A DNA stretch of 64,000 bases from Limnanthes douglasii subsp. nivea (lineage: Eukaryota > Streptophyta > Magnoliopsida > Brassicales > Limnanthaceae). The notes beneath the pieces are model-generated. The model did no database searches. It worked only from the letters and a program-made list of their open reading frames with translations, and had not been told where the DNA came from. Position numbers and translations under genes: made by a program. The stretch lies in assembly GCA_036936605.1 (NCBI GenBank), contig JAUPFV010000004.1, positions 137,091,473 to 137,155,472 of the forward strand. Reading direction: 5' to 3'. This document shows, piece after piece, positions 25,104 to 35,661 of this stretch; positions within the stretch are counted from its first letter, which is position 1, and each line of letters starts with the position of its first letter.

Positions 25104-26354
25104 ACTCTTTGCATATGCACTTTTTATTTTTATTTTCGTTAAGATGGAATTGTGAACAAATTATAAAAACCGGCTCCTACTCAAATTATAAAAAAAGTTC
25201 AAACAAAGTTGTACAAATATTCCAATCCAATTATGAAAAGACATTCAATTGGATAGAGAAAAAAACGCAAATTAAACTGTGAAAATACTAATTTTAACCT
25301 TTCATTATCCAATCCATACAGAAATTAATTTAGTTATAATTCGTATCATTCATATAGAATAAAGCAAATAAAATATTATTAGTATTAACTATTTATTAGA
25401 TAATTAAAATACAATCAATATGCGACTAAACAAAGAGTTAAATAAAATCTCATGCATAATCGTATTGTATTGGGACACGTTATTACATATAACATTATAA
25501 TATATTTTTGGATCATAAATGATCTCCTTACTATGTGGATGAATTCAGACCGAGGAACCTTCCTAGTCGGAAAGAAGTGTGAAGGCTTATTAAAATCCCA
25601 TCATTTACTATAATATTAACTACTCATTAGCTACTTAAAACCTAAGCTTAGGGAATGAAATTAATCATATTTTATGATTAAGAATAAGATTGTGGCTAAC
25701 ACTTAAGATTGAACAAAATATAGTGATACTACATGATTAAGATAAGAATAGTTACATGATCAGGGCTAATGTCCCCTGTCATGATAACAGACTCATTGTC
25801 AGCACATAATCTAGATTTAATCTCTTACAAGTAAGTGATTTGGAATTAAATTTAAAATATTGTGTATTAAATTATGATGCTAGATTTGGAAATTATTTGT
25901 CTATGAGTTGGGGGTTGCTTCATCCTTGATTACCCAAAATAATGGGCATACGTGTTAGGATTAGTCCCCTCACGTAGCTGATTATTTTATAATCAGCGTT
26001 CTATCACTTTAAATCTTTTATTATGCTGGAAACTAGAATGGTTAGAGAAATATTTTGAGTAGTTTTTGTATTTGATATTTTTTATAATCCAAATATAAGA
26101 ATATTATAATTAGACTATACAATGAATATTCTTACAAATATGTTTATAACAATATTACATATATTTATATACGGTTAAAATAAATATAATAATAATATAT
26201 TATATTATTATTTAAACATGATATTTTACCCAAAAGTTGGAACGATGAAGTCGGGGTTTAAGAAATGCTCTAAGAACCCCTATTGGGAAAGCAGATTCCA
26301 TATCTGTCTTTAAACGTTTTGTTTCCATTTTTTCTTTTTTGGTCTTCTTCATCT
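25104..26354. other. AT-rich non-coding stretch
   Basis: No gene supported. The right end (26250-26354) is probably the 5' UTR of the LINE that follows. Confidence 0.45.
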
Positions 26355-27694
26355 ATGGAAACAGACCATCCTTCACTAAATCTACAGACTGAATTCCATA
26401 CAATAACTTCATTTTCATCTTCTCTCTTTGAAAATGCTCTATGCCTTTTTAAAATTTCAGCTTCAAACAATCAAGATTCGACACGAAAAGAACTCCTTCA
26501 ATCACCTCCCTAAAGTTTCTCGGACGCCACTAAAATATTTTACACCTCTCCTTCAAATGACACCTCCAACAAGAAAGAAGACTCCCCCACTAGAAGATAC
26601 GCTCTAATCCTATGTTCGAAGAGTCTCTCAGCAACAACCAGATAGGGAAAAAAAGCTTTTACTGAGATATTGAAGTCACACAACAAATCTTTCAAGCATT
26701 TTGAGGTGTCTTACCGGAGCAAAGAGGAACACAAAGCAATAATATTTAACAAAAAAGATAATTATTCTCTTCTTCTTAACTCTAAATTTACGCTCGTAGC
26801 TAAGATTTCTTTTGGAAATCCTAACATATCTGAATTTATGGCTTTTTTAGACTCATTTCATTTCCCAGGCAAATACAACTTATCAATCTTTGACTATAGG
26901 CATTTGTTCATTGAATTAGAAAATATCAGCGACCTTAAATCTCTGGAAGAGAAATGTCTACAATGTAGGCACTTTCTCTTTCAAACTCCTAAAATGGATC
27001 TCTAATTTCGATCACAAACTGGAGTCTACTGAGACTTTAATTTGGGTTACATTACCAAAAATCTCAGAATACTTATATAACTATGATTCAATCAACCAAA
27101 TTATAAAGGCATTGGGTATACATTTACACATTTGGATCCCAGCCTATAATAGAACTAACTTTAACTATGTTAAAGCCCTCATCATTCTGGAATTTTTATA
27201 AATCTCTTCCCCAAAAGCTCTGGATTGGTTTTGGGGAATCTGATGGATTTTTTCAAAATCTATCGTATGGTTCTATGCCTAATTATTGTAATTTATGTAA
27301 TCACTTAGGTTACAATATAAAATTTTGCAACAAAATTCTGAAAAACCAAGAAAGGTTTGTTGATCTTGATCACCAACAAACCTCCATAAACACCTCTCTT
27401 TTGAATCATACTTTCCACAAAGAAGTATGGGTTCAAAAAGTCCCCAAACCTCCTAATATATCTATCACATCTCATAAAATCTCTCTAACCCCTCAAACTA
27501 AAGAGTATGTTAATAACCTTAGTAATCTTCCTTCCGATGAAAACATCATCAATCAGTCTAAAACCAACTTAGTTACCAACACAGAAACCATAATCATCTC
27601 TTCCATCACTGCTAGTGATCTTCCTATAATCCCAAACGCATCCATCAATGAAGCTCTCAAAATCTTAGATATAGGAAAAATCATAACCCTTTAA
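26355..27694 (+). pseudogene. LINE ORF1 (DUF4283 and CCHC zinc-knuckle protein)
   Basis: ATG at 26355 in frame with most of the N-terminal part. Two stop codons interrupt it (26511 and about 26641). The DUF4283-like domain spans about 26750-27160: LVAKISFGNPNISEFMAFLD and FDYRHLFIELENISDL match its typical pattern. Frameshifts at about 26990 and 27165 split it, but the frames join smoothly (LLKWISNFDHKLES; then LPQKLWIGFGESDGF). The knuckle MPNYCNLCNHLGYNIKFCNK keeps three cysteines, but tyrosine stands where the ligand histidine is expected. ORF1 proteins bind LINE RNA; this one is inactive. Confidence 0.82.
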
Positions 27695-27912
27695 GACCTT
27701 AATACTTCTATTTTCTTACCTTCTTAAGACCTTAATCCTATATATGTCCTTTTTACAGGTAGTCTTCATTCATCCTCAAGGAATAAAGTCTCACCTGTTA
27801 AACCTGACCTTTTCAAAAACAAGATAATTATCAGATCTAAAGCATCTGCTCCTAAGGGCTCCAAACATTCTCAACCCAAAATATCATCAAGATCCTCATC
27901 TCAAACATTTAA

Positions 27913-28830
27913 ATGATTTATATCCTCTGTTTGAATGCAAGAGACATTGGAAAGAAAGGCACCATTAGAATGCTAAGGTCCATCCTTAAATATAAAAAGT
28001 TGAGTTCATTTCTCAAAAAGATCCAATGATCTCCTCTACTAAAATTGATTCAATTGTAAACCAAGCTTGGTTTCACCCATGTATTTTCTAATACCAACGA
28101 TAAATTTTGGATTCTATATAATCAAGATTATAATGTGAACACATTACCAACCATGACCAATTCATTCATATAAAGGTGAGCCATCCCTCTTGTAACAACG
28201 AGGTGTTGGTCACCATATTTTATGCCAAATGAAGTAGACACCAAATATTTAATCTTTGGGAGAATCTTATGAACATTTTTATCACCAACAAGAATGGTTG
28301 TTGGCTGGTGAATTTAATTTTATCTTCAATACAAATAAATAATTAACATGCTCAACCATTAAGCGTAAGGACACAGATGATTTCATTGATATGATTTTAG
28401 ATTGGAAATCAGATATCTTGAATATTCTGGATCTAATTACATTTGGTCCAACAACCACAAATGGAAGCGACTCGACAGGTTGCTCCATAATACAGCATGA
28501 AGTGACTATTTTGACTCTAAAAAGGTGAAGCATACGACAAGAATAGGATCATATCATTCACCTTTGTTTATATCTATGTCCTATCTTACCAACTTGCCTA
28601 AACCTTCCTTCAAATTTCAGAATATGTGGCTCATTCATCATAATTTTATCAAAATTATTGATTCTAAATGGGCGGTTCCTATATATGGTAATCTCATATA
28701 TGTGTTCTGGTCCAAATTAAAAAGGCTCAAGCACCATCTTACAAATTTTCAAGAAATCTTCGGTAACATCTTTGACAACATTCTTGGTTCTATCATAAAT
28801 GGTGGCTACATTTTCACATAATTCTGAAAA
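27913..28830 (+). pseudogene. LINE ORF2 endonuclease domain, truncated
   Basis: ATG at 27913 begins MIYILCLNARDIGKKGTIRM, matching the apurinic-endonuclease start (ILxWNxRGLGKKxTxRxLR) with a cysteine in place of tryptophan and Asp for Gly. Later pieces in shifting frames include NKFWILYNQDYNVNTL-like sequence, GSNYIWSNNHKWKRLDRLL, RIGSYHSPLFIS (SDH changed to SYH) and FKFQNMWLIHHNF. These span the endonuclease that nicks target DNA. No reverse transcriptase follows. The part from 28085 is shared with 13055-13735. Confidence 0.8.
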
Positions 28831-29383
28831 CCATTTAGGTTGAACCGACTGATTTCCCCTAGGTCTAGACTATTGGCCCTGATTCGACTGACTCTGTCTA
28901 GGCCGATGTGAACATTGTCTGGATTCCTTAGGATGGTAGTTGAATGTAGCTTGAGACTAAGTATTGGTTTGTGGGATAGAAGTTATGGGAACAAAATTAT
29001 TCTGACGTGGTAATCTTGACCTATTGGTTTCATCTACTGTTATTTAATTTCTCACGTGGTTTAATAATCCTCCCCAAGTCATCACTTTCTTCTGAATAAC
29101 TGAATCATCCAAATCACCAGGCATTAAGCCTTGTCTTAGAGAAGTGATAGCTACTTTCTCAAAAAAATCAGCCAGCCCATCCTTTGTATTCACAAAACGG
29201 TTGATGTAATCCTTTAAAGACTCATTTGGTTCTTTTGTGCAATGAATTATGGTGTCCCTATTTCATTTGAGCCCCTTTTTCTCTCTGCAAATTTCCTTCA
29301 GAACGTCATCCAAAATATGTCAAATATTTTATGGACCCTTCTATCAGAGGAGCTCTTTAGCTCTTTTTTCATCCTGCCTTTAG

Positions 29384-29522
29384 GCTTTTAAAGCTTCAAT
29401 CTTTGTTCGTATTTGATCATGCTCTTCTTGCATTAAAAGACTTTCTTCTATATTCTGATTTATATGAGACGTGTTAGCATGCTCATTATCATCTCGTATC
29501 CTCTCATACTTAAGATGGCAAT
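29384..29522. repeat. Internal duplicate of gypsy leader/gag start, copy 1
   Basis: About 140 bp (GGCTTTxAAAxCxTxAATCT, GATCATGCTCTTCTTG, GAGACGTGTTAGCATG, TCCTCTCATACTTAAGA) closely resembling 30190-30342. It sits in the middle of gag, between the two halves of the capsid-like domain. Confidence 0.7.
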
Positions 29523-30189
29523 CTGTTATACCATTTCAGGGCACTTCCTCTGAAATTCTATGAAAAAGCCTACACAACAGCTTATCATCATCATTAATAA
29601 TCATCATAAAAACTTTAAACTATTCGAGGTGATTATCATGATCTTGACTTCCATCATATTTCTTCATTTTTGAGCTATCAAAATGCCTTAGTAGATGTCC
29701 AAAAATAAATTTTAAAGACAAAAGTGATTGCCTCTAATTATTCCCTTGGATAAACATATGATTCTCATCGGGAGTGAAAAAGATACCCAGTTTAGATTGG
29801 ACAATGAACTGATCACTTAGTAGATTATTAATGTTGTGGTCTGTTGACCATTTCATTTTGCCTTGATAACCTTTCGTTTTCCCTTTTCCCTTTCTATCCA
29901 TTTTCTTTCCTTTTGAATCTCATTTACTTAATCTTTTCTTAGAATATTTTAGTTAATCTTTCATTCTTATTTTTACGACCGTGATCACTACTTGACGAGG
30001 AAGAAGAGATATTAGAATTTGATTCTGTGGTTGAGTTTCCAACAGAATCTGATGTGTTCAACAATTAGCCTGATATTCGTTTTTCGTTTCTTTACGAGAT
30101 TTTGAGGACTGATTACTTTTATCTTGTTTTTGGTTGTTATCTGGCTCATCAGAACCAGGATATTCTAATGGATTCTTCACATTTAGCTC

Positions 30190-30342
30190 ACTTTCAGCCT
30201 ACCTTTGGGCTTTCAAATCTTTAATCTCTGACCCCAGATGATCACGCTCTTCTTGTATGAAAAGTCTTTATTTTGTATTATGATTTACATAAGACGTGTT
30301 AGCGTGATCATTATCACTTCTTATCCCCTCATACTCAAGAGG
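30190..30342. repeat. Internal duplicate of gypsy leader/gag start, copy 2
   Basis: The counterpart of 29384-29522, same orientation. It lies close to the primer-binding site and so appears to be in its normal place near the start of gag. Confidence 0.7.
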
Positions 30343-30425
30343 AGGATCAATTTTCATGTCAAGATCCATGCCTCAAAGAAAACCGAAGCACAAGAGGTTT
30401 TGAATATTGTTATTCGGGCACCTCA

Positions 30426-30446
30426 CGATCCTACTGTGGTCGCCAA
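30426..30446 (-). promoter_or_regulatory. Primer-binding site of the minus gypsy element
   Basis: On the minus strand the sequence is TTGGCGACCACAGTAGGATCG. It parallels TTGACGACTCCACTAGGACG after the LTR of the plus gypsy at 60006 and resembles the TTGGCGACTCC-type site I recall for Tat-lineage elements. It marks the LTR border. Confidence 0.6.
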
Positions 30447-30760
30447 ATTAATGGAAATAAAAATTGATCATAAGGTATTTTTGGTAGTTGTTTAAGTGGT
30501 GTATTAAATTCAGGGTGGGGAGTAAAAAAATAATACAGGTGCTTGTGTTTAATGTCAACATATAGAATGTCTATCCCATTAAATGTTATTTTTGGCTCTA
30601 TTTATGAGACTTACAAAGATCCATGTGCCAACAGGATCGTCTAGTATACTCGGGTCAACTTGGTGGGTTTGGAGGCCCAAGATTAAGTGCAGTAGGTACT
30701 CGGCGGACTAAACTAGACACACATCTTACTCTGTATTATTTTCATTATAAATCTAAATTT
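30447..30760 (-). mobile_element. 5' LTR (part) of the minus gypsy element
   Basis: Read on the minus strand this lies directly before the primer site. It contains a TATA-like CATAAATAGAGCC (30595-30607), consistent with an LTR promoter. The outer border is not defined and no second LTR is visible. Confidence 0.5.
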
Positions 30761-30839
30761 CCCTCTAAGAAAAATCTGAACCACTTAACTTTATTGGCCT
30801 CTAACAGAATCCAACCTTATTAGATTGTACATATATAAT

Positions 30840-33800
30840 ATCAACTAATTTAGATTAAAATTATTGATAAATGTAGTGATAATCCACTTCAATGTGTTTG
30901 GTTTTTTCATCAAACTCGATATCATAAGAAATGTGCATTGCAACTTGATTATCATAAATAATTTCATATGAGTGGTGCTTGAATAAACTAGATCAATAAG
31001 AATACTATAAATTCATACGATCTCGTATAATTTGGAAGCCATTACGCAATATTCAACTTCATCGCTAGATCGGGCGATCACATGTTTTTTCACTTTTCCA
31101 AGACACGTGATTATTGCCAAGAAACATACAATAACCAGTAATAAGACAATGATCAAGTGTATTACCAATCCAATCAAAATCACTATATCTCATAATATTA
31201 GTGTAACCATTATAGTCTATGACTGTTACACAACCAATTGTGCGATTCAGATATTGCATGATGCATTTTACCATACCTAGATGTTAAAAGGTTCGTGCAT
31301 GCACATGTTAGCTAACAAGACTAAATGCACACATAAATTTGTCGTGTAGTAATTAAGTAGATGAGCTTTCCCATAAGGTTCTGACAATAGCTAGGTGACT
31401 CAAAGATTTTTTCTATCAAGTGAAGTAACAACGGGTTTGGTGTGTAAAATCGCATCATCTTGAAGAAAATAAATAATGTATTTATGTTGGTTAAGAAATA
31501 ACCATTTTCTAAAATTCTCATTTAAATCCCAAAATAGTACTTTATGAAACTAAGATCTTGATTGGAAATTGGTTTTGAAGTTTTATTTTCAACTAAGAAA
31601 TGGAATCAACATTATTCCTCGTAATAATTAGATTATCTACGTATATTAGTACCATAAGTTTGTCAACTAAACCAACAAAAACATAGAGATATGAGTTACT
31701 TGATCTTATACTAAAACAGAGAACTTTAATAGCATAGTTTGACTTAGATTTCTATGCACGAGGAATTGTTTTTGAACCATAATTTGATTTGTGAAGTCGA
31801 CATACCAAATTTGGATTTTCACTTTGAGGATGGCCACGAGGAAACATCATAAACATTTTTTCCTAAAGACAATCATGCAAGAATATTTTTCATGTCCATT
31901 TAGAAATAAAAACCACCCGTTATTGATAAACACATATAAAAGAACTCACACCGTGATCATCTTAGCAACGGGAGAAAACGTCTCATTTTAATTAATATTA
32001 AACTTATGAGTTAAATGTTAAGAAACAATGCATGCTCTATGCCAATTTCGTTGAATTTCATTTTAAAAACCCAACGACTAGTAGTTGGATGTTTTCCCGA
32101 TGAAATATGCATTATAGTCTAACGTTTTTTTTCATCAAGCGCTGTTGATTCTTCATACATAGAGTTTTACCGAAAACCCCATTTTCGGTTTCTTAAAATA
32201 TTTTTATCTTATGAAAGATCGATATGGTTTTAAGAAATGTTGCATGCACATATGGTAGTTGTTTATATGATAAAAAGTTATTGACATGTTACATAACAAT
32301 GTAAGAATAATCTTCCAATTTTGTTGGAGAGTGACGTGTCCATGAAGGATTACGTCTGGAAGATATGGTTATCTCATATTTGGGAAAAAAATTGGTCGGT
32401 TTATTCGATAATAAGTGCATTGGGAGGAGTACCAATGATATCCAAATTAATACTATAATGTACAGCGGTAGTTCGATCTAAGATAGTTTAGCTAACATAT
32501 AAATCTTGAGTGAATAGATGACTATAATCAGGCAAGGGATCAACTCAAACAACTTTTCCCCCTTATTAAAGACAATAAAATATAAAGGTTGTTCAACAAA
32601 GCGGACATATCTAGCCATATTATAATTTATTCGAAACAGAGTTATAATAAATATTTATCTCTTTTATGTTTTAGAATAACCAAGGAATATGCAGTTAACA
32701 ACTCGGGAATCAAGATTTTCAAATTAAGTAGTTAAGACGTGCTCAAAACAAGTGCATTGAAATATTTTGAGATGCGACGAATAGAAGCTTTGTCCTGCAA
32801 TATTTCAAGAAGATATTTAAAATTGAGCCCTCATCTTGGTAAAAAATTCACAAGATAAGTTGCAGTAAGAGCACCGTAAGACGAAAAATGATTTGAGACA
32901 CTCATCTAAAGCATTATAGCTATGGTTTTCTCACGCAAATTATAATTTTTACGTTCGATAATCCTAATTTTTGTTAAGGTGTACTAACATAACTAGCCTG
33001 ATGTAATATGACATTAAAAATAAAATAATTTGTCATGTTATATGACATATATTATGTATCATTTTCAGATCAGAGAATTTTAATTTGAGGTGAAAATTGG
33101 GTACTACGAAACATATGAAATTATTTAAGAAAAATTAAAATGTTTCACTTTTTTACTTCAATAATTACACCTAAGTAACTTTAGAAAAATTAGCAATAAA
33201 GGTTACAAAATATTTAAAATCATCTAGCAAAATGAAAAAGGTCCCCCAACATAAGAATGTGTAATTTCAAATGGTTGAATTGTTCGAGACAAATATAAAT
33301 TAAAAGAAAACCTAGAAGACTTAGAAATATGGAAGATTTCATTTTGGTAGAATTTGATTTATGTTGCTAAGAACAGAACTTGAAGGATGTGCAAGACATT
33401 GATGTCATAAAATATGGTGAATAATTAGATAATAAATAATTTGAATCTCTTGGCAACCTTAGAATTAGGGGAAAAATAGTAATGCCCATGGAAATAAAAT
33501 CCTTCACCTCTCATTTCATTAGTGACTAGGTCCTAAAAAATAATTTTGTTGGAAGTAAATGTAACTTCACAACTGAACGAGGATGTTAGGTTGTGCACAG
33601 AGAGCAACTGAAATGGAAAGGAATAAAAGTACAAAACATAAATCTATTGTATCTCAAACAAGCTTACTTTTTCACTTACCCTTTATGAGAACGTCTTTCC
33701 CATTTGCTACAGAAATAAAAGAAATGGTAAAAAGAGAATAAAAGTTACAAACAACGATCAATATCCTTATGACCACAGACTTATTTTTGATATCGTCTGT

Positions 33801-34031
33801 TCTTTTGATCTTTTAAAACATTAAGCTTTAATTCTGGGTGTAGAGACTAACAACGATCAATAGAGTGTCCAATATAATGGCAATGCCTTCATTTAAGATC
33901 AAAGAATTTTCTTTTTTAAGAATTTTCTTCAGAGAGTGAGCATATAATATAGGCACAGACATCAGGACGGCTCTGATTAACAATATGTCACATGAATTTT
34001 TAAGGTACTTTCTCATGGTGAATGGTCGCAC
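30840..34031 (-). pseudogene. Degenerate Ty1/copia polyprotein, - strand
   Basis: The minus strand keeps copia domains in order. Gag tail remnants lie at 33800-34031. Integrase traces around 33240 read HSTIQPFEITHSYVGGPF-like sequence (consensus PFxLVHSDIWGPF). RT appears at 31800-32100 (KTFSPVAKM-like; QSENPNLVCRLHKSNYGSK) and 31600-31700 (LMVLIYVDNLIITRNNVD, with YVDN replacing the YVDD active site). RNase H is at 31065-31274 (NIMRYSDFDWIG, TGYCMFLGNNHVSWKS; consensus GYSDADWAG, TSGYCxFxGxNLVSWxS). Stops and shifts are frequent. LTRs were not identified. Confidence 0.75.
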
Positions 34032-35017
34032 AAATATCGTTGAAGGATGGTATTCTTGTATAAATTATAATATGACTCCTCAGATCCTCAAATCAAGACT
34101 AATACTAGTCAATAGCTCAAAAATATGATCCTCGTTTTTTCGTTTTCGCACAAAAGTCACATCAACAATATAAGGTCTATAATATCCAACTCATAAATTT
34201 TTTCCATTAAATTTACAAATAGGTTCCCATAATGATGAAAGCTTGCAATTGCCTTACGAATTCCGTGAATCTTGGTATAATTATTTTTTTGTTTTCATAC
34301 ATATCACATACAACATTCTATAAATCCAAATAAAACCTCCAATATATGAAAATATCATCAATATCACGCTTCATCGAATTAAAAATCGACAACATAACCT
34401 CTTTATTGTTTGATAACCACACCTGCTAGTCCGATAAACTACGTGCAAGAGATCTAATATTGCAATTAATGAATCACAACATTTATCTACCACTAAGAGA
34501 ATTAGTAATTTCACTTGACCGCGAAAGATAATATAATTAATTCAAAAAACCAAACTTAATCTTAGAAAGATGTTAACATCACCACCCCCAATATTGGATT
34601 ACGAAAACATGATCTCCTTCAGACTTTTAATACTTCACAGTAAAATACAATTCACCACTCAAATATTTCACAAGAAAAAAATATACATCGAGATACTCTA
34701 AAACAAACTTTACGCTATTTAGATTATTGTTTCCCTAATATATTTTATGTGAAATTGGTACATACCCTCCAAAAATATTGATAATGTATTATAAAATACT
34801 GATTATATATATATATATATATAAACTAAATATAAATATCATTTAACTCTTACAATTATTTTCAAATTATATACATAAGAAACATTATATGTTTTTTTTA
34901 ATATGATTTAATAGCCAACAATATAAGTATGATAACTATATTTATACTTAAAAATCAAACATTTTAACAATCAAGTTTAGAAATCTGACAACATACATAA
35001 TTTATTATAGTTATAAA
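34032..35017. other. No gene; AT-rich, includes a TA run
   Basis: A (TA)n microsatellite lies at about 34807-34824. The left part may be the gag or leader of the preceding copia element. No protein trace could be supported. Confidence 0.4.
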
Positions 35018-35661
35018 CGATATAACTAATTGATTCACCCAACAATTCTATATCATACAAAACTTGAATCGATCTTTTGTGGACAAATTACTATTTATTT
35101 GTAAGGTTGTTTATATCAGGAAAACATTATTATAATATTTTAGTGGACAAATATTTTCTATTGATTTTTCTCTTGAATATCCTTTGATTTAGTGCTTATC
35201 CAATCTTGTAGACCACAAGTATTCAAAATTACGAAAGTATTCAAGCTGAGAAAAGAGTAAGACAAAGTAAGTAAATGTATACATAGGGTTTATGAATCTT
35301 TTGAACACACAAAAAATGGCTAGCATATTGTAGGTAATAGTGAATGAATCTATTACATAAGTCTCTTATTTATAAACTATGCAGTTGGGTTAAAATTCCA
35401 AGTTCAATTGCATGATATCCTTATTTGTTTCTTCGTGATGTGGAACCAAAACTCAATAAATTTAATTTCTATCAATCTAATCTCTGAACTTATCAGTTCA
35501 ATCTCAAGTGTTGATACCCGAGCTCAATCTTTTACACCAAATTTAACCCGATTTCTACACTTTACCTCCATAATAGGTTTTCACATATAATTCTGATTCC
35601 TATTTAATTATATGTTAATCTAATTAATATCATTACTTGTTAATTGTATTAGCTTATGACA
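35018..35661 (-). repeat. Copia LTR, left copy (3' LTR)
   Basis: Pairs with 40994-41678 over its whole length; shared blocks include GAATCTTTTGAACACA, TCTCTTATTTATAAA and ATCGATCTTTTGTG. The last block on the minus strand supplies a TATA-like TTTATAAATAAGAG. Confidence 0.8.

Larger units (their letters stand above)
26355..28830 (+). mobile_element. L1-type LINE, 5' half (ORF1 and start of ORF2)
   Basis: Holds ORF1 (DUF4283 plus CCHC knuckle) followed by the endonuclease start of ORF2, the standard order of plant L1 elements. It stops after the endonuclease; reverse transcriptase is absent. Since LINEs normally lose their 5' end, a copy that keeps the 5' half and lacks the 3' half must have been cut later, for instance by the gypsy sequence that starts at about 28830. 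Confidence 0.8.
28830..30447 (-). pseudogene. Ty3/gypsy (Tat-like) gag, - strand
   Basis: The minus strand reads from a primer site at 30426-30446 into gag. At 29550-29700 the frame KMKKYDGSQDHDNHLEQFK and DDDKLLCRLF match Gag (KxxxFxGxxDPxxHIxxF; DAxxCRAF). At 29010-29270 the frame RDTIIHCTKEPNESLKDYIN, RFVNTKDGLADFFEKVAITS and LRQGLMPGDL match the second half. The same frame order occurs in the plus gypsy at 60737-61250, so these two are related. Gag is interrupted by a copied 140-bp segment (29384-29522) and ends at the LINE junction near 28830. Several stops are present. Confidence 0.78.

Noticed and set aside
26283..26513. Independent small gene starting at 26283
   Set aside because: It is in frame with, and upstream of, the LINE ORF1; the ATG at 26355 fits as the ORF1 start.
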